Shown here: positions 56,301-64,000 of the stretch, one piece after another | Numbering within the stretch: position 1 is the stretch's first letter | Layout: each line of letters starts with the position of its first letter | Assembly (NCBI GenBank): GCA_942491465.1 | Contig: CALOBA010000072.1 | Span: forward strand, 1 to 64,000 | Length of the DNA stretch: 64,000 nt | Direction: 5' to 3' | Source: CALOBA01 sp942491465 | GTDB taxonomy: Bacteria; Pseudomonadota; Gammaproteobacteria; Chromatiales; Chromatiaceae | Notes under the pieces: generated by a model | Seen by the model: only the letters and a program-made list of their open reading frames with translations | The model's database searches: none | What the model was told of the DNA's origin: nothing | Made by a program: the position numbers and the translations under genes

Positions 56301-57491
56301 GATCCCGCAGCGATTCACGGCGTCCAGGCTCGGGTTGGCCAGGTCGTCTCGTTGCAGCAGTTCGTCTTGAACGAATTCGCCGGCGCGTACGATCGTGCTG
56401 TGGGTGTAGGGCTGGCTGCCGTCACTGGCCCGCAGGCCGAACATGTCGTCGTAAAAGGCTGCGCGAACCGAGTCGTTGAATGGGCCGTAGCGCTCAAGCA
56501 AGGCGTCGTAGGTTGAATTACCCGGTGCAAGGCCACCGGGGTAACGGGCCTCTTGGTAAAGGAAGCGGACGCTGGGGTGGAGTTCCTGCATGACGCGACT
56601 GAGGGCCGTCTTGGTGGTCAGGAACCGGGTGCGATGATAGACGTACCAGTTGGCGAAGTTGCGCTTTGCGAGCGCCGCTTCGTCCAATGGGCCGGGATCG
56701 TCTGGGCTGCTCAGGTCGGCATTGTCGCGCTCTACGCAGTCTGGGGTCGCGGCTGCGGGCATGCGCGGTTCGACGTAATAGCCCTGGCACTTGGCCGCGT
56801 CTTGATCCGTTTGAGAGCCCACCTCGATCCGAGCGAAGCATTCGTCCGGTGTGTTTACATCGGGACTGGTGACCGTGCAGCCCGTCAACCGCTGGTCGAA
56901 CAAATGGTAATAGGCCTTGCCGGCGTCGGGATTGGGGTCGACGGCGACCTCATCGTCGATGTAATAGAATGTATCGTTGTTGCAACGACTTGCCCCGCGC
57001 CACATCGCCCGATATTGGCTGCTCAGGTTGATGGGGTCCGGTGAGATGTCGTCGCCGTCATCACAATCGAGCCCGCGATAGGGAAACTCGTCGGCCGCGG
57101 TAAAGTCGGCATGGCCGAACGAGGTCTCATCGGCATTGACTCCCGGCAGATAGGTCAGCGTCGGGTTGTAGTAGAGCTTGTTGACGTCGGGCGAGGTTGC
57201 GTAGAGTACGCCGTTGACTCTTTCCACGTCTTCGTCATCCGGATCGATCCATTTTCTATTGAAATCCGGGTCTCCTCCGTGCAGCTCCGCCGGCATATAG
57301 GCATTGGGCATGACCCCGGAATTATCGATGGTCAGGATCAGGTTCGGATGCACCCCTTGCAGGATATAGGGCGGCACCGATTGCAGATCGATATCGGTGG
57401 CTCGTGATGGTCCTCCCAGCAGCAGCGCGGCGAGCATGGCCGCGGAGGCGATGCGTAGCGGGGTGTTGACGTGCGCAGTGGTGCCGCTCAT
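53367..57491 (-). CDS. pilY1: Type IV pilus tip adhesin PilY1-like
   Basis: The 1374-residue exported protein begins with a signal peptide (ASAAMLAALLLGGPSRA) and a short N-terminal region leading to IDNSGVMPN, a remnant of a MIDAS-like metal motif. Its C-terminal half is the PilC/PilY beta-propeller domain (about 860-1290), with SILYVGGTDGMLHAFN and YKD-like blades, and ends with a calcium loop of dockerin type (DFNLDGSVDLADLL, about 1305) before RVWRQIR. It caps type IV pili and promotes retraction control and surface sensing. It is the last gene of pilV-W-X-Y1. Its stop codon lies in the MITE edge, so the natural C-terminus may have been altered by a residue or two. Confidence 0.9.
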   Translation of the reverse strand: MSGTTAHVNTPLRIASAAMLAALLLGGPSRATDIDLQSVPPYILQGVHPNLILTIDNSGVMPNAYMPAELHGGDPDFNRKWIDPDDEDVERVNGVLYATSPDVNKLYYNPTLTYLPGVNADETSFGHADFTAADEFPYRGLDCDDGDDISPDPINLSSQYRAMWRGASRCNNDTFYYIDDEVAVDPNPDAGKAYYHLFDQRLTGCTVTSPDVNTPDECFARIEVGSQTDQDAAKCQGYYVEPRMPAAATPDCVERDNADLSSPDDPGPLDEAALAKRNFANWYVYHRTRFLTTKTALSRVMQELHPSVRFLYQEARYPGGLAPGNSTYDALLERYGPFNDSVRAAFYDDMFGLRASDGSQPYTHSTIVRAGEFVQDELLQRDDLANPSLDAVNRCGIKCRRNFHLLISGGEMIRAECANNQAANCANLDGGSEITTLPDNPYNITSYPSTGDDNRLYRDGNANTLADAAFYYWATDLWPGYDNEVVPLLHDGGEPEYLDAAATTETLRQEFWDPRNDPATWQHLSTYIVSLGSSGDVEPDTDFTDGSYRQYLEDDGSGTPRLVERATGADDWEVSTDGFPGNWYYPLPTAAAPGLFVIPKAIQSDDLWHAALNGRGGFISAQDPKELTDAFEGILATISATADFASSTPAAVNSQSLDSDSRLFQTIIRTEDWSGQILSYLYEVSTGTGGPCPDIPEGQLCTDEPTWDAAEELAAWDARAILTSANGTLTSFDSSTASWEALTSTQQAFLDESPPVGVTAEVYGKLRIDYLRGDSTCEESTDANDDGCEFRDRLRPPTTPLGAVVNSAPIVVGPPSRLYNEGGYQDVDGFRDDHEDRASILYVGGTDGMLHAFNIADGSEVFAYVPELIYPKLADLTDPDYLISKDGMVDGQIAEADAYYGSAWHTVLVAGMGVGAQGLFALDVTTPTATVAGGVATPGISLLWEFSDADGSDSRVEAANGGLLDGRDLGYVYSRPAIVRLDSADDWVVLVPNGYNNTNSVDESQDDCVDDAAAATNCTVSQTGESALYVLNLDPNEPDRIRAVMRTGQGTAQAASVGRDDWTTNGLGPVTAVDSNADLVADFAYAGDLFGNLWKFDLTDPTALGAPTLLFQATINVAGVPTQPITSPVAVARHPTGIGTMVLFGTGKWLGKGDTADKQLQTFYGIWDDGGYVYTDAATRDDLYQQQFLDISVANDAGNISIGRISTDAEDINWAGDGERHRGWYIDLVVADTPVTEGDGERVVSEPQVRSDRVIFVSVIPGDCCEGGGASWVNALDLNDGSRLGDAPFDFNLDGSVDLADLLDASGLDGYTDGSTIAGSSIRLDPNATTTIYSAPSLLMDGNTATNIISDSSGNLIQLRESSALDWRVWRQIR

Positions 57492-57512
57492 GGGCGACCT
57501 CCTTAACGTGGC

Positions 57513-58121
57513 TTACCAGGAATAGACCTTGGCGACGACCGCCTCGACCACCGCCCGGACGTTGGCGTCGGCACCGAAGCCCAGGGCGCTGACGGTGTAG
57601 AAATGGATACCGCCGCCGGCGGCGGCGATCTCGACATCCAAGGCCGGGATGAACTGCAGATCGATGGCGAGCCGCGGTTGCTCGGCGACCCCGGTCAGTC
57701 CTACCGTAGGGAGCGACAGTCGGGTGGCGATGTCCGTGTATTTCATGTCGTAGTTACTACTCGCCGCTTCACCCTCCCAAGAGGTCTTAGTGCGCCACTC
57801 GCTGATGCGGGTCGAATAGGTTGTGCAGGCATCGGAGGTGGTGCCGGCCCGGATATCGCAGCTCGGCCAGACGCCGTTTGTCCCGGTCGGATCGCTGGAC
57901 AACGGGGTATCTTGGCTCTCGATCGCGCTCAAGGCTGCCTGCACGGCGGCCTCGGCGGCGTGCAGGGCCAGATCACGTTGCCGCATATTGCCGGCCATGC
58001 GCTCCTCTAGTACCGTGGTCTGAATGGCGGCGACACCGATCATCGTCATGACCAGCAGGATCACCAGCCCCAGGATCAGGACCGCCCCGCGCTGGCGACT
58101 GGCCGTCGGAGGATAGTTCAT
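57513..58121 (-). CDS. pilX: Minor pilin PilX
   Basis: The 202-residue protein has a prepilin-like start (MNYPPTASRQRG/AVLILGLVI) with the hydrophobic helix ILGLVILLVMTMIGVAAIQ, followed by MAGNMRQRDLALHAAEAAVQ. It is encoded between PilW and PilY1 genes and its stop is 21 bp before pilY1. It resembles PilX of the tip-priming complex. Confidence 0.85.
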   Translation of the reverse strand: MNYPPTASRQRGAVLILGLVILLVMTMIGVAAIQTTVLEERMAGNMRQRDLALHAAEAAVQAALSAIESQDTPLSSDPTGTNGVWPSCDIRAGTTSDACTTYSTRISEWRTKTSWEGEAASSNYDMKYTDIATRLSLPTVGLTGVAEQPRLAIDLQFIPALDVEIAAAGGGIHFYTVSALGFGADANVRAVVEAVVAKVYSW

Positions 58122-58123
58122 GG

Positions 58124-59425
58124 CTATTCCCAGGCATCCAGGACCCAAGGTGTGCGTGAGCGGATGCCGACGCTGAGTGAAATGACCTCGTAGCGCCGTC
58201 TGTCCGAGGCGATCCCGGCGCCGAGGTCCGTCCCGGTCAGGGCGCTCGGTGCGACGGCCTGGGTGCGTATGGCGTCCGAGGAGGCGAGCAGCAACTCGAC
58301 GCGGAGGCCGGAGACACTGCCCCAATCCATGCCGGTCGATGCGTCCGTATAGGTGGCGCCGTCCGCGGTCCAGGTGATCCGCATGTCCTCGATGTTGGTT
58401 GCGAGCTGCCGGGTGATGCCGCCAAACGCGGTGCTCCATTGACAGAGCGCGGATGCGTAGTTGGCGTCTCCGTTAGTGCAGTGATCAACGTTGTCTGTAC
58501 GCGTCCCGTCGGAGGTGTCTACGCAGCAGATAAAGAAGACGCTGTAGTCGAGCGGGTAGACCTCGGCTCGATAGTCGACCCCCAACGTCGAGTCATCGGC
58601 CCCTTCGTTCGCGTTAGTAAGCGTGTCTGGACTCCAGTTGAACGCCCGTTCAAATGATTGGTCGGCGTGGCCGAGATCCGTGGTTCCGGAGGTCGTCGGA
58701 TCATCGGGTGAGGTGATCTTGAATACCTCGCTTTGGTTGCAGTCGGTGATGACGGCATAGCGGTCTTTCTGAAATGCGGCGGCGCTGCGGTTGATCGTCA
58801 AGGTGGCATTCATGTCGCTGATGGTCGACGTGTCGGGACTGCTCGTGACCAGCGCGGCTTGATCTTGGGTGCCCCAGGTCGCGAGGACATCTCCGCGTAC
58901 GCGCCCGGCGATAACGCGCGTCTTAGGGGGGCCGGGCAGCATGAGCTTGGCGTCGGTGTTGGCCCACAGCGTGTCGTCGTCGTCGTCGAAGGCCAAAGGG
59001 CTGTTGGGTGAGATGAGGAGTGCGCCGGTGTCGGTGCTTCCGTTTCTCAGATCGTCCGTGTGGATCTTCAGCGTCCCGTTGAAATCCTCGAGCCTGGTGC
59101 TGCCGCAGCCCAGACTGCCATATTGGCGGAGATGGCGCGCGATGGTGTTGATGGCGAAACGCCCCGACTCCTGCATCCGCGCGAAGTTCTCCTCGCCGAC
59201 GTAGCTGCTCTTGTTGGTGGCCAGGATGTCTACCAGCCCGATGGTGAGGAGCACCCCGACGAGCACCGCGACCATCATCTCGACTAAGGAGACGCCCCGG
59301 CTGTGGCGTGGCCGGGCGAGGTTCAGGCGGAGCCGACGGATTGATGAGGCAGGTGCGCGCGCTGCGGGTTGCGGGCGCGTGCGGACTTCGACGACGGAGG
59401 TGGTGAGCGGGGAGCGGCAAGTCAT
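58124..59425 (-). CDS. pilW: Minor pilin PilW
   Basis: The 433-residue protein has a prepilin site RGVSLVEMMVAVLVGVLLTI after a long basic leader (about 46 residues, with RIRRLRLNLA-like composition) and the pilin domain. It is larger than most PilW proteins (about 300-350), the extra length being in the C-terminal half. It overlaps the pilV stop by 4 bp and is followed by pilX. Confidence 0.85.
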   Translation of the reverse strand: MTCRSPLTTSVVEVRTRPQPAARAPASSIRRLRLNLARPRHSRGVSLVEMMVAVLVGVLLTIGLVDILATNKSSYVGEENFARMQESGRFAINTIARHLRQYGSLGCGSTRLEDFNGTLKIHTDDLRNGSTDTGALLISPNSPLAFDDDDDTLWANTDAKLMLPGPPKTRVIAGRVRGDVLATWGTQDQAALVTSSPDTSTISDMNATLTINRSAAAFQKDRYAVITDCNQSEVFKITSPDDPTTSGTTDLGHADQSFERAFNWSPDTLTNANEGADDSTLGVDYRAEVYPLDYSVFFICCVDTSDGTRTDNVDHCTNGDANYASALCQWSTAFGGITRQLATNIEDMRITWTADGATYTDASTGMDWGSVSGLRVELLLASSDAIRTQAVAPSALTGTDLGAGIASDRRRYEVISLSVGIRSRTPWVLDAWE

Positions 59426-59943
59426 CAGACGTCCTCGGGGAGGCGTGTGCAGACCGTCATCTCCAACAGTCCGTCGCCGTCGGGTGCATCGTCATCGTTG
59501 CGCTTGATGGCCCTGGTCGCCCCGCCGGCGATGTTCTCCGGCCGCGAGTCGTCCCAGCGGACGGTGATGCTGCAATTGCCTGCACCGCAGGCGTTGCTGG
59601 TTGTGCGGCAGTCAAGCTCGCCCTCGACGGCGTTGTTCGCCAGCGAACCATGGAGGAGCGCATCTTTCCAGTCGTCGAACACGTCAGACGCCCAGGCGGA
59701 AACGCAGTCGCCGTCGACGGTGGAGGCGCAGGCGTTCTCGATCCGTTCCGGGGCGATCCGGAATCGGTCGATCAGATCGTAGGCGGCGATGACGGCCTGG
59801 GTGCGCTGATAGGCGCTGTAGTTGCTTTTCATCGCCGCAAGCTGGAGGCCGGCCAAGCCCAGCAGCCCGATGGCCATGATGATCATGGTGACAAGCACCT
59901 CGATGAGCGTGAAGCCCGTGTTGCGAGCCCTGCTACCCTTCAC
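59425..59943 (-). CDS. pilV: Minor pilin PilV
   Basis: The 172-residue protein starts with GTG 59943 (GAGGGGC site) and has the prepilin motif NTGFTLIEVLVTMIIMAIGL. It is the first gene of the pilVWXY1 operon here; the usual pilE and fimU/fimT companions are absent. The open frame extends 67 codons upstream but without a ribosome site. Confidence 0.85.
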   Translation of the reverse strand: MKGSRARNTGFTLIEVLVTMIIMAIGLLGLAGLQLAAMKSNYSAYQRTQAVIAAYDLIDRFRIAPERIENACASTVDGDCVSAWASDVFDDWKDALLHGSLANNAVEGELDCRTTSNACGAGNCSITVRWDDSRPENIAGGATRAIKRNDDDAPDGDGLLEMTVCTRLPEDV

Positions 59944-60455
59944 GACAGAAGCCCCTCTGTAATCGTCCAACGATCGGGTTGACCACGGCGCCCGCTCCGG
60001 TCCCTGGGCGGGAACTGTTGGATATTGTTGCCGCGGGAAGGCGCTGCTGTCGCAGGCGGCTGGAAACCGCCCGGCGACGCGCCCTCCGGCGCTTTGCCGG
60101 CAAGGGATTGCGCTCCATCCTGGGCGCAATACCGCGCGCTGCAAGAAACAATGCCGCTGTACCGACTGGTGCCCACTGGGTCGGCGGGCATCGTGGTTGA
60201 CGCCCGATGCCCCCTCGGGCCTCGGGCTCAGCTTGATTCTAACCGTATCCTAATCTACGCCAGCGCAGGTCGCCAGCACCGGGTGTGCCGACGGGGGATC
60301 GGCTTGCTGCGATAAGCGGGACAGGGTTGCGGCGGGACCGGGGCGGGGCGAGGCGCGAGCTTGCCTTGGGTAACGGTTCGAGGCGCCCCAAGTCCCGGCG
60401 GGTGGCGATGCAATCAGGCAGCGCCCTATGGTTCCGATCTTGCCCGAGGTATGAG
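59944..60455. other. 512-bp intergenic
   Basis: No gene is seen. It contains the leader of the minus-strand pilin operon and the control region of the CbiX-like gene. Confidence 0.4.
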
Positions 60456-61301
60456 ATGCAAACTGTCTTGCTGGTCGACAACGGTTCCCGGCGCGCGGCC
60501 TCGACGCTCAGCCTGAGACGCATCGCGGCGGCACTGTCCTCGCGCTGTGGGATGGCCGTGCATCCTGTGTCGCTGCTGCATTCAGATCGCGTTCGGGCGA
60601 GCGAGCTTGGCGGCGAGCCGGCAATGACGCTCGTGCCGTTCTTGAACAACGCGATCAGCGACGGCTTGCGGGACTTCACGATCCTTCCGCTGTTCTTCGG
60701 CCCAAGCCGGGCCGTGTCGGAGTACATCCCCGATCAAGTGGCGACGTTGATGGATCGCTCGGCGGAACTGGACGGGGGTGATCAGCATTTGGTGGTGCGC
60801 GTTGCCGATGTGCTCTGGAAGGGGCCGGCAGGTGAGCCCAGGCTGGTCGACATCCTGCTCAACAACGTCGCCCAAGCCAAGCTGGATTCGCAGCTGAATG
60901 CGCCCGTGGTCGTGCTGGTCGACCATGGATCGCCGGTGCCGACGGTGACCGCCGTCAGAAACGCGATTGCCGCGGAGATGCGCTCCCGTCTCCGCGGGGA
61001 ATCGGAGGTGATCGAGGCCGCGATGGAGCGGCGTCCGGGGGCGGAGTATGCATTCAACGGGCCTTTGCTCGAAGAGGCCCTGCTCGGCCTTGTGGCCCAA
61101 GGGGCGCCTGCGAGGGATGTGGTGCTCGCGATGCTGTTCCTGTCTCCGGGGAGACATGCCGGTCCAGCAGGGGATATTGCAGATATCTGTGCCGACGTTC
61201 TGCGCCGTGCGCCGGGCTTGCGGATCATTCAGACGCCATTGATTGGCGAGCACCCGTTGCTCGTCGAAATCCTCTACGACCGCCTGCAAAGCGTGCTTTG
61301 A
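60456..61301 (+). CDS. Tandem CbiX-like chelatase protein
   Basis: The 281-residue protein has two CbiX-type halves. The second keeps the metal-ligating HGS (VVVLVDHGSPVPTVTAVRNA), while the first has DNGS where HGS is expected (LLVDNGSRRAAS), so the N-terminal site is lost. It resembles sirohydrochlorin chelatase-like proteins for cobalt or iron insertion. Function may be altered. ATG 60456 follows GAGGT; ATG 60451 is out of frame. Confidence 0.75.
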   Translation: MQTVLLVDNGSRRAASTLSLRRIAAALSSRCGMAVHPVSLLHSDRVRASELGGEPAMTLVPFLNNAISDGLRDFTILPLFFGPSRAVSEYIPDQVATLMDRSAELDGGDQHLVVRVADVLWKGPAGEPRLVDILLNNVAQAKLDSQLNAPVVVLVDHGSPVPTVTAVRNAIAAEMRSRLRGESEVIEAAMERRPGAEYAFNGPLLEEALLGLVAQGAPARDVVLAMLFLSPGRHAGPAGDIADICADVLRRAPGLRIIQTPLIGEHPLLVEILYDRLQSVL

Positions 61302-61475
61302 GGTGGGGTGCCGCCGACGCGATCGGTTTCAGGGTGGCCTATGGCCACGCCTTTAGACGATTATCGCCGGTCGGCGGCAGGCTGCGTCAGTGCCGGCCTA
61401 GGACGGGTAGGCAAACAGGACCTATCTTGAATCTGGTTGGTCGATCTAATCGATCACCATCCGAGCGGGGCTTTG

Positions 61476-61874
61476 CTAGTCCCTCTCGGCTCGCAGGTAC
61501 TTGGTCTTGAATGCCTCTCGGTCGGTCTTGACGCTGGGATCGTACCCTTGGCTGGTCATTTTTTCCTTCAACCAGCCCGGCAGGACGCCGCGGGTGTAGA
61601 CATTCTCCGAATTTTCCGGGTCTACATAGCGCAGGTAACCTTGTCCCGTCTTCTTTGCCGAAGCGCTGCCGCGACGACGGCGACCGATGACGATGCCCAT
61701 GATTTCTTCATGGTCATAGCCGTGCTCGTCGATCATATGGCGGATCTGCTGGCCGAGCTCAGCCTTGCGCTCTTGCCAGCGTTGCACCAATACGCGCTCA
61801 ATCGACGCCTTACTTTGCTCGATTTCCTCAAGCTGCGCTTTCAGTTCATCGACACTCAATGCTTGAATTTCCAC
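61476..61874 (-). CDS. H-NS family nucleoid protein
   Basis: The 132-residue protein has an N-terminal coiled-coil (LSVDELKAQLEEIEQSKASI) and a C-terminal DNA-binding part with YVDPENSENVYTRGVLPGWL, the conserved H-NS histone-like core. It silences AT-rich or horizontally acquired DNA. The start is ATG 61874. A sigma-70 promoter lies about 240 bp upstream. Confidence 0.9.
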   Translation of the reverse strand: MEIQALSVDELKAQLEEIEQSKASIERVLVQRWQERKAELGQQIRHMIDEHGYDHEEIMGIVIGRRRRGSASAKKTGQGYLRYVDPENSENVYTRGVLPGWLKEKMTSQGYDPSVKTDREAFKTKYLRAERD

Positions 61875-62238
61875 AGAATACCTCTGGTGTGAGTTGAAAA
61901 AAAGGACCCTTGGGTGAAACGGGCCATCGGAAGATGCGACCCAGGGCTTGGCATGCGACGCGGCATAGGCCGCGGGAATGTTGCGCCATCGCGCTTGTCA
62001 GGCTGCCTTGCCGGCGTTGCGCATCCGCGTGAATTTTAGGCATCGTGGAGTTGGTCTCGGTTGGGCTGCGAGGACCAGCAATTAACGATTGCTCCACTCG
62101 GATCACTGACTATTATTTGAGTCAAACGGGTGTAATGTCAAGGACGATAGCCAATGGCGATGGCGCTGTCCATGTCACTGCCTGATCGAGATTGGTGGCG
62201 TCCATTGCTGCCGTAAAGCAATGACGCCGGATGTCCGG
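61875..62238. other. 364-bp intergenic upstream of hns
   Basis: No gene is seen. It contains the predicted promoter at 62112-62141 and about 230 nt of untranslated leader. Confidence 0.5.
62112..62141 (-). promoter_or_regulatory. Predicted sigma-70 promoter of hns gene
   Basis: On the minus strand TTGACA (62136-62141) is followed by an 18-bp spacer and AATAAT (62112-62117), five of six matches to TATAAT. Confidence 0.55.
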
Positions 62239-62436
62239 CTAGTCGTCGCTGCGGGAAATCTCGATTTTCCACCCCTGCGGATCCTCTTCGGCCGGCCGCA
62301 CGCGGATGCTGATGGGGGCGCAGCAGACGTGACAATCCTCCACGTAGTCCTGAACTTCCGCAAGCGGCTCCCAGGTCAGCTCAAGGAGTTCGCCGCAGTA
62401 TGGACAGGGCTCGATAGCGGTAGGTAATGCAGTCAT
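62239..62436 (-). CDS. CPXCG-type zinc-ribbon protein
   Basis: This 65-residue protein carries CPYCGE (Cys11, Cys14) and CHVCCAP (Cys35, Cys38/39), a zinc-ribbon layout of the CPXCG family, with an acidic C-terminus. Function unknown; members are widespread in gammaproteobacteria. Confidence 0.8.
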   Translation of the reverse strand: MTALPTAIEPCPYCGELLELTWEPLAEVQDYVEDCHVCCAPISIRVRPAEEDPQGWKIEISRSDD

Positions 62437-62537
62437 TGGGGATCGGATAGGGGAGGGTGCGCGATGGATCATCGGGGGACCGCGGCGCAGGGATGCGCTC
62501 GATTGCCGGGGCCTGATGTCAGGTGCCGCTGCGACCC

Positions 62538-62565
62538 GTTATCAAGCGTCTAAGCGCTTGATAAC
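62538..62565. repeat. Perfect 11-bp inverted repeat
   Basis: GTTATCAAGCG and CGCTTGATAAC flank a 6-bp centre between two zinc-protein genes. No T run follows, so it may be an operator rather than a terminator. Confidence 0.5.
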
Positions 62566-62633
62566 TTAGGCAAATATGCGGGCTTGTCGTGGCTTTTGAA
62601 AAGCCTTTCAGTGCCGCGCTGTTGGCCGGGTGT

Positions 62634-62843
62634 TTACGTGGTCAATCGGTAATGGGCACCGCAGTAGGGGCAGACCGCTTCGTGGTTCGGGGACTCGTCG
62701 ATCGGTAGATACACCCGTGGATGCATGTTCCATAGCTCGTCGCCCGGCCTGGGACAGCACAGCGGCAGGTCAGTGGGCTTGACGTCGATGATCGGCGGTG
62801 GTGATGCCGTTTCGGTCGCGGGTTGGGATACGGTAGTCGCCAT
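62634..62843 (-). CDS. Small zinc-finger protein
   Basis: The 69-residue protein has Cys29/Cys30, His41, and CPYCG (Cys58, Cys61) near the end, a CHCC-like zinc site of the NDUFS6-type family often encoded next to ilvE. The start is ATG 62843. It is followed (upstream) by ilvE, 98 bp away, same strand. Confidence 0.85.
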   Translation of the reverse strand: MATTVSQPATETASPPPIIDVKPTDLPLCCPRPGDELWNMHPRVYLPIDESPNHEAVCPYCGAHYRLTT

Positions 62844-62941
62844 GGTGACCTCGTGATGAATACAGTTCGGTGATTGCCGCAGGCAGCGCGATGCCGTGCA
62901 GGTGATCGTCTGCACGGCCGGTCCTGGTGTGGCGGACGGGG

Positions 62942-63862
62942 CTAGATCAGCGTCAGCCAGTCGAGGTGGTTCTCGTGCCGGCCATGCACGCAGTCGAAGT
63001 ACAACGACTGGAGTCGTTCGGTGATGGGCCCGCGGGTGCCCGTGCCGATGCGCCGCCCGTCGACCTCGCGGATCGGGGTGACCTCGGCGGCCGTCCCGGT
63101 GAAGAACGCCTCGTCTGCAATGTAGACCTCGTCGCGGGTGATGCGCTTTTCGATCACGTCCAGGCCGATCTCGCCGGCCAGGGTCATGACCGTGCGGCGG
63201 GTAATGCCATCCAGGGCCGAGGTAAGGTCGGGTGTATACAGCGTGCCGTCGCGGACGATGAAGATATTCTCGCCGCTGCCTTCCATGACATAACCTTGGG
63301 CGTCGAGCATCAGCGCCTCGTCGTAGCCGTCGCGCAGCGCCTCCTGTAGGGCCAGCATGGAGTTCATGTAATTGCCGTTGGCCTTGGCGCGGCACATGGT
63401 GACATTGACATGGTGGCGGGTGAACGACGACACGCGGATGCGGATGCCCTTGGTCATGTTCTCTTCGCCTAGGTAGCTGCCCCATTCCCAGGCGGCAACC
63501 ACGGCATGGACGCTGAGATTGTCCGCACGCAGCCCCATACCCTCGGCGCCATAGTAGAACATGGGGCGGATGTAGGCGGAGGCGAGGTTGTTTGCCCGCA
63601 CGGCCAGGCATTGGGCCTCATTGAGTTCGTCGCGACTGAACGGCGCTTCCATGGCCAGGATATGGGCGGAATTGAACAACCGGTCGGTGTGGTCCTGGAG
63701 GCGAAAGATCGCCGTGCCGCGATCGGTCTCGTAGGCGCGAACCCCTTCGAACACCCCCATGCCGTAGTGCAGGGTGTGGGTCAAGACGTGGGTTTGGGTC
63801 TCGCGCCAGGGCATCGTCTGGCCATCGTGCCAGATGAGACCATCACGGTCTGCCATGGTCAT
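62942..63862 (-). CDS. ilvE: Branched-chain amino acid aminotransferase
   Basis: The 306-residue PLP enzyme has THTLHYGMGVFEGVRAYET, SAYIRPMFYYGAEGMGL, the lysine motif RAKANGNYMNS and VMEGSGENIFIVRDG, GITRRTV and FFTGTAAEVTPI. It makes Leu, Ile and Val from their keto acids. ATG 63862 is the start; MTM repeats allow 63856 as an alternative. Confidence 0.95.
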   Translation of the reverse strand: MTMADRDGLIWHDGQTMPWRETQTHVLTHTLHYGMGVFEGVRAYETDRGTAIFRLQDHTDRLFNSAHILAMEAPFSRDELNEAQCLAVRANNLASAYIRPMFYYGAEGMGLRADNLSVHAVVAAWEWGSYLGEENMTKGIRIRVSSFTRHHVNVTMCRAKANGNYMNSMLALQEALRDGYDEALMLDAQGYVMEGSGENIFIVRDGTLYTPDLTSALDGITRRTVMTLAGEIGLDVIEKRITRDEVYIADEAFFTGTAAEVTPIREVDGRRIGTGTRGPITERLQSLYFDCVHGRHENHLDWLTLI

Positions 63863-64000
63863 AGGGGCTTACTCCTCGCTCTGCGCCCGAGGGCCGGGCG
63901 CGCTACGGTTGAATGGGAATTAGGTCGATCGGCCGGACTGCTCGGTCGCTGCCGGTGCCGATCCGCAGGGTTGGCACCGGCGCGCTGCGGTTTGGTCAGC

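Noticed and set aside
54090..56516. 808-residue plus-strand open frame
   Set aside because: Antisense to pilY1, valine- and glycine-rich shadow of codon bias.

Overview
The window is high-GC proteobacterial chromosome. The core genes (adk, rimP-nusA-infB-rbfA-truB-rpsO-pnp, rho, trxA, rhlB, nudE, ilvE, lolA, rarA, cydDC, pilVWXY1) are gammaproteobacterial in type. The truncated start of a BciB/FrhB-like 8-vinyl reductase gene and a periplasmic double-CxxC thioredoxin-like protein fit a purple sulfur bacterium (Chromatiaceae-like), but no intact photosynthesis or Sox gene is present, so that placement is an inference. There is one tRNA gene (Arg, anticodon CCG), and no rRNA or CRISPR.

Layout. 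1-5.6 kb is accessory DNA that I read as an integron cassette array without its integrase: four attC-like sites plus one degenerate one. Its cassettes hold a decayed DUF4160/DUF2442 pair, a 59-residue protein of five exact-period 11-residue repeats, a small helical protein with a predicted HNH-like nuclease toxin, a candidate immunity gene, and a secreted-protein gene broken by an insertion sequence with 22-bp perfect inverted repeats and an 8-bp target duplication. The far side abuts the truncated start of another secreted-protein gene at about 5590.

6.1-14.4 kb (minus strand) is an unusual cluster: two P1B-like P-type ATPases that both lack the CPC metal motif, an AMP-dependent acyl/aryl ligase, a free-standing acyl carrier protein, a GxGxxG FAD oxidoreductase and a heme-oxygenase-like di-iron protein gene carrying an in-frame amber codon. 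It looks like a carrier-protein small-molecule pathway coupled to cation transport, and is the best candidate for an undescribed system.

14.8-31 kb: tRNA-Arg, truncated bciB-like gene, batD (overlapping rarA tail to tail), lolA-HEAT-rarA, an AsmA-like giant envelope protein, pterin dehydratase, cydDC, and a DUF2878-DUF1295-DUF6134-lipocalin envelope cluster. 31-43 kb: OmpA-type lipoprotein, adk, a candidate small RNA, then the rimP-to-pnp translation/RNA-metabolism block. 43-52 kb: a relic zone (ParE-like toxin remnant, internally deleted second copy of part of pnp), thioredoxin-like protein, nudE, nucleotidase, rhlB/trxA, rho, pqiA-like gene and a frameshifted murU. 52-64 kb: PEP-CTERM protein, pilY1-X-W-V minor-pilin operon, CbiX-like protein, H-NS-like protein, two small zinc-ribbon proteins and ilvE.

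A 104-bp TA-flanked MITE occurs five times (28.2, 39.7, 39.8, 42.9, 53.3 kb), twice in tandem, and one copy supplies the pilY1 stop codon. Pseudogenes and relics are frequent (DUF4160/DUF2442, the interrupted cassette gene, the 5.6-kb fragment, the di-iron gene, bciB-like, parE, pnp copy, murU), pointing to a genome in active decay and rearrangement.
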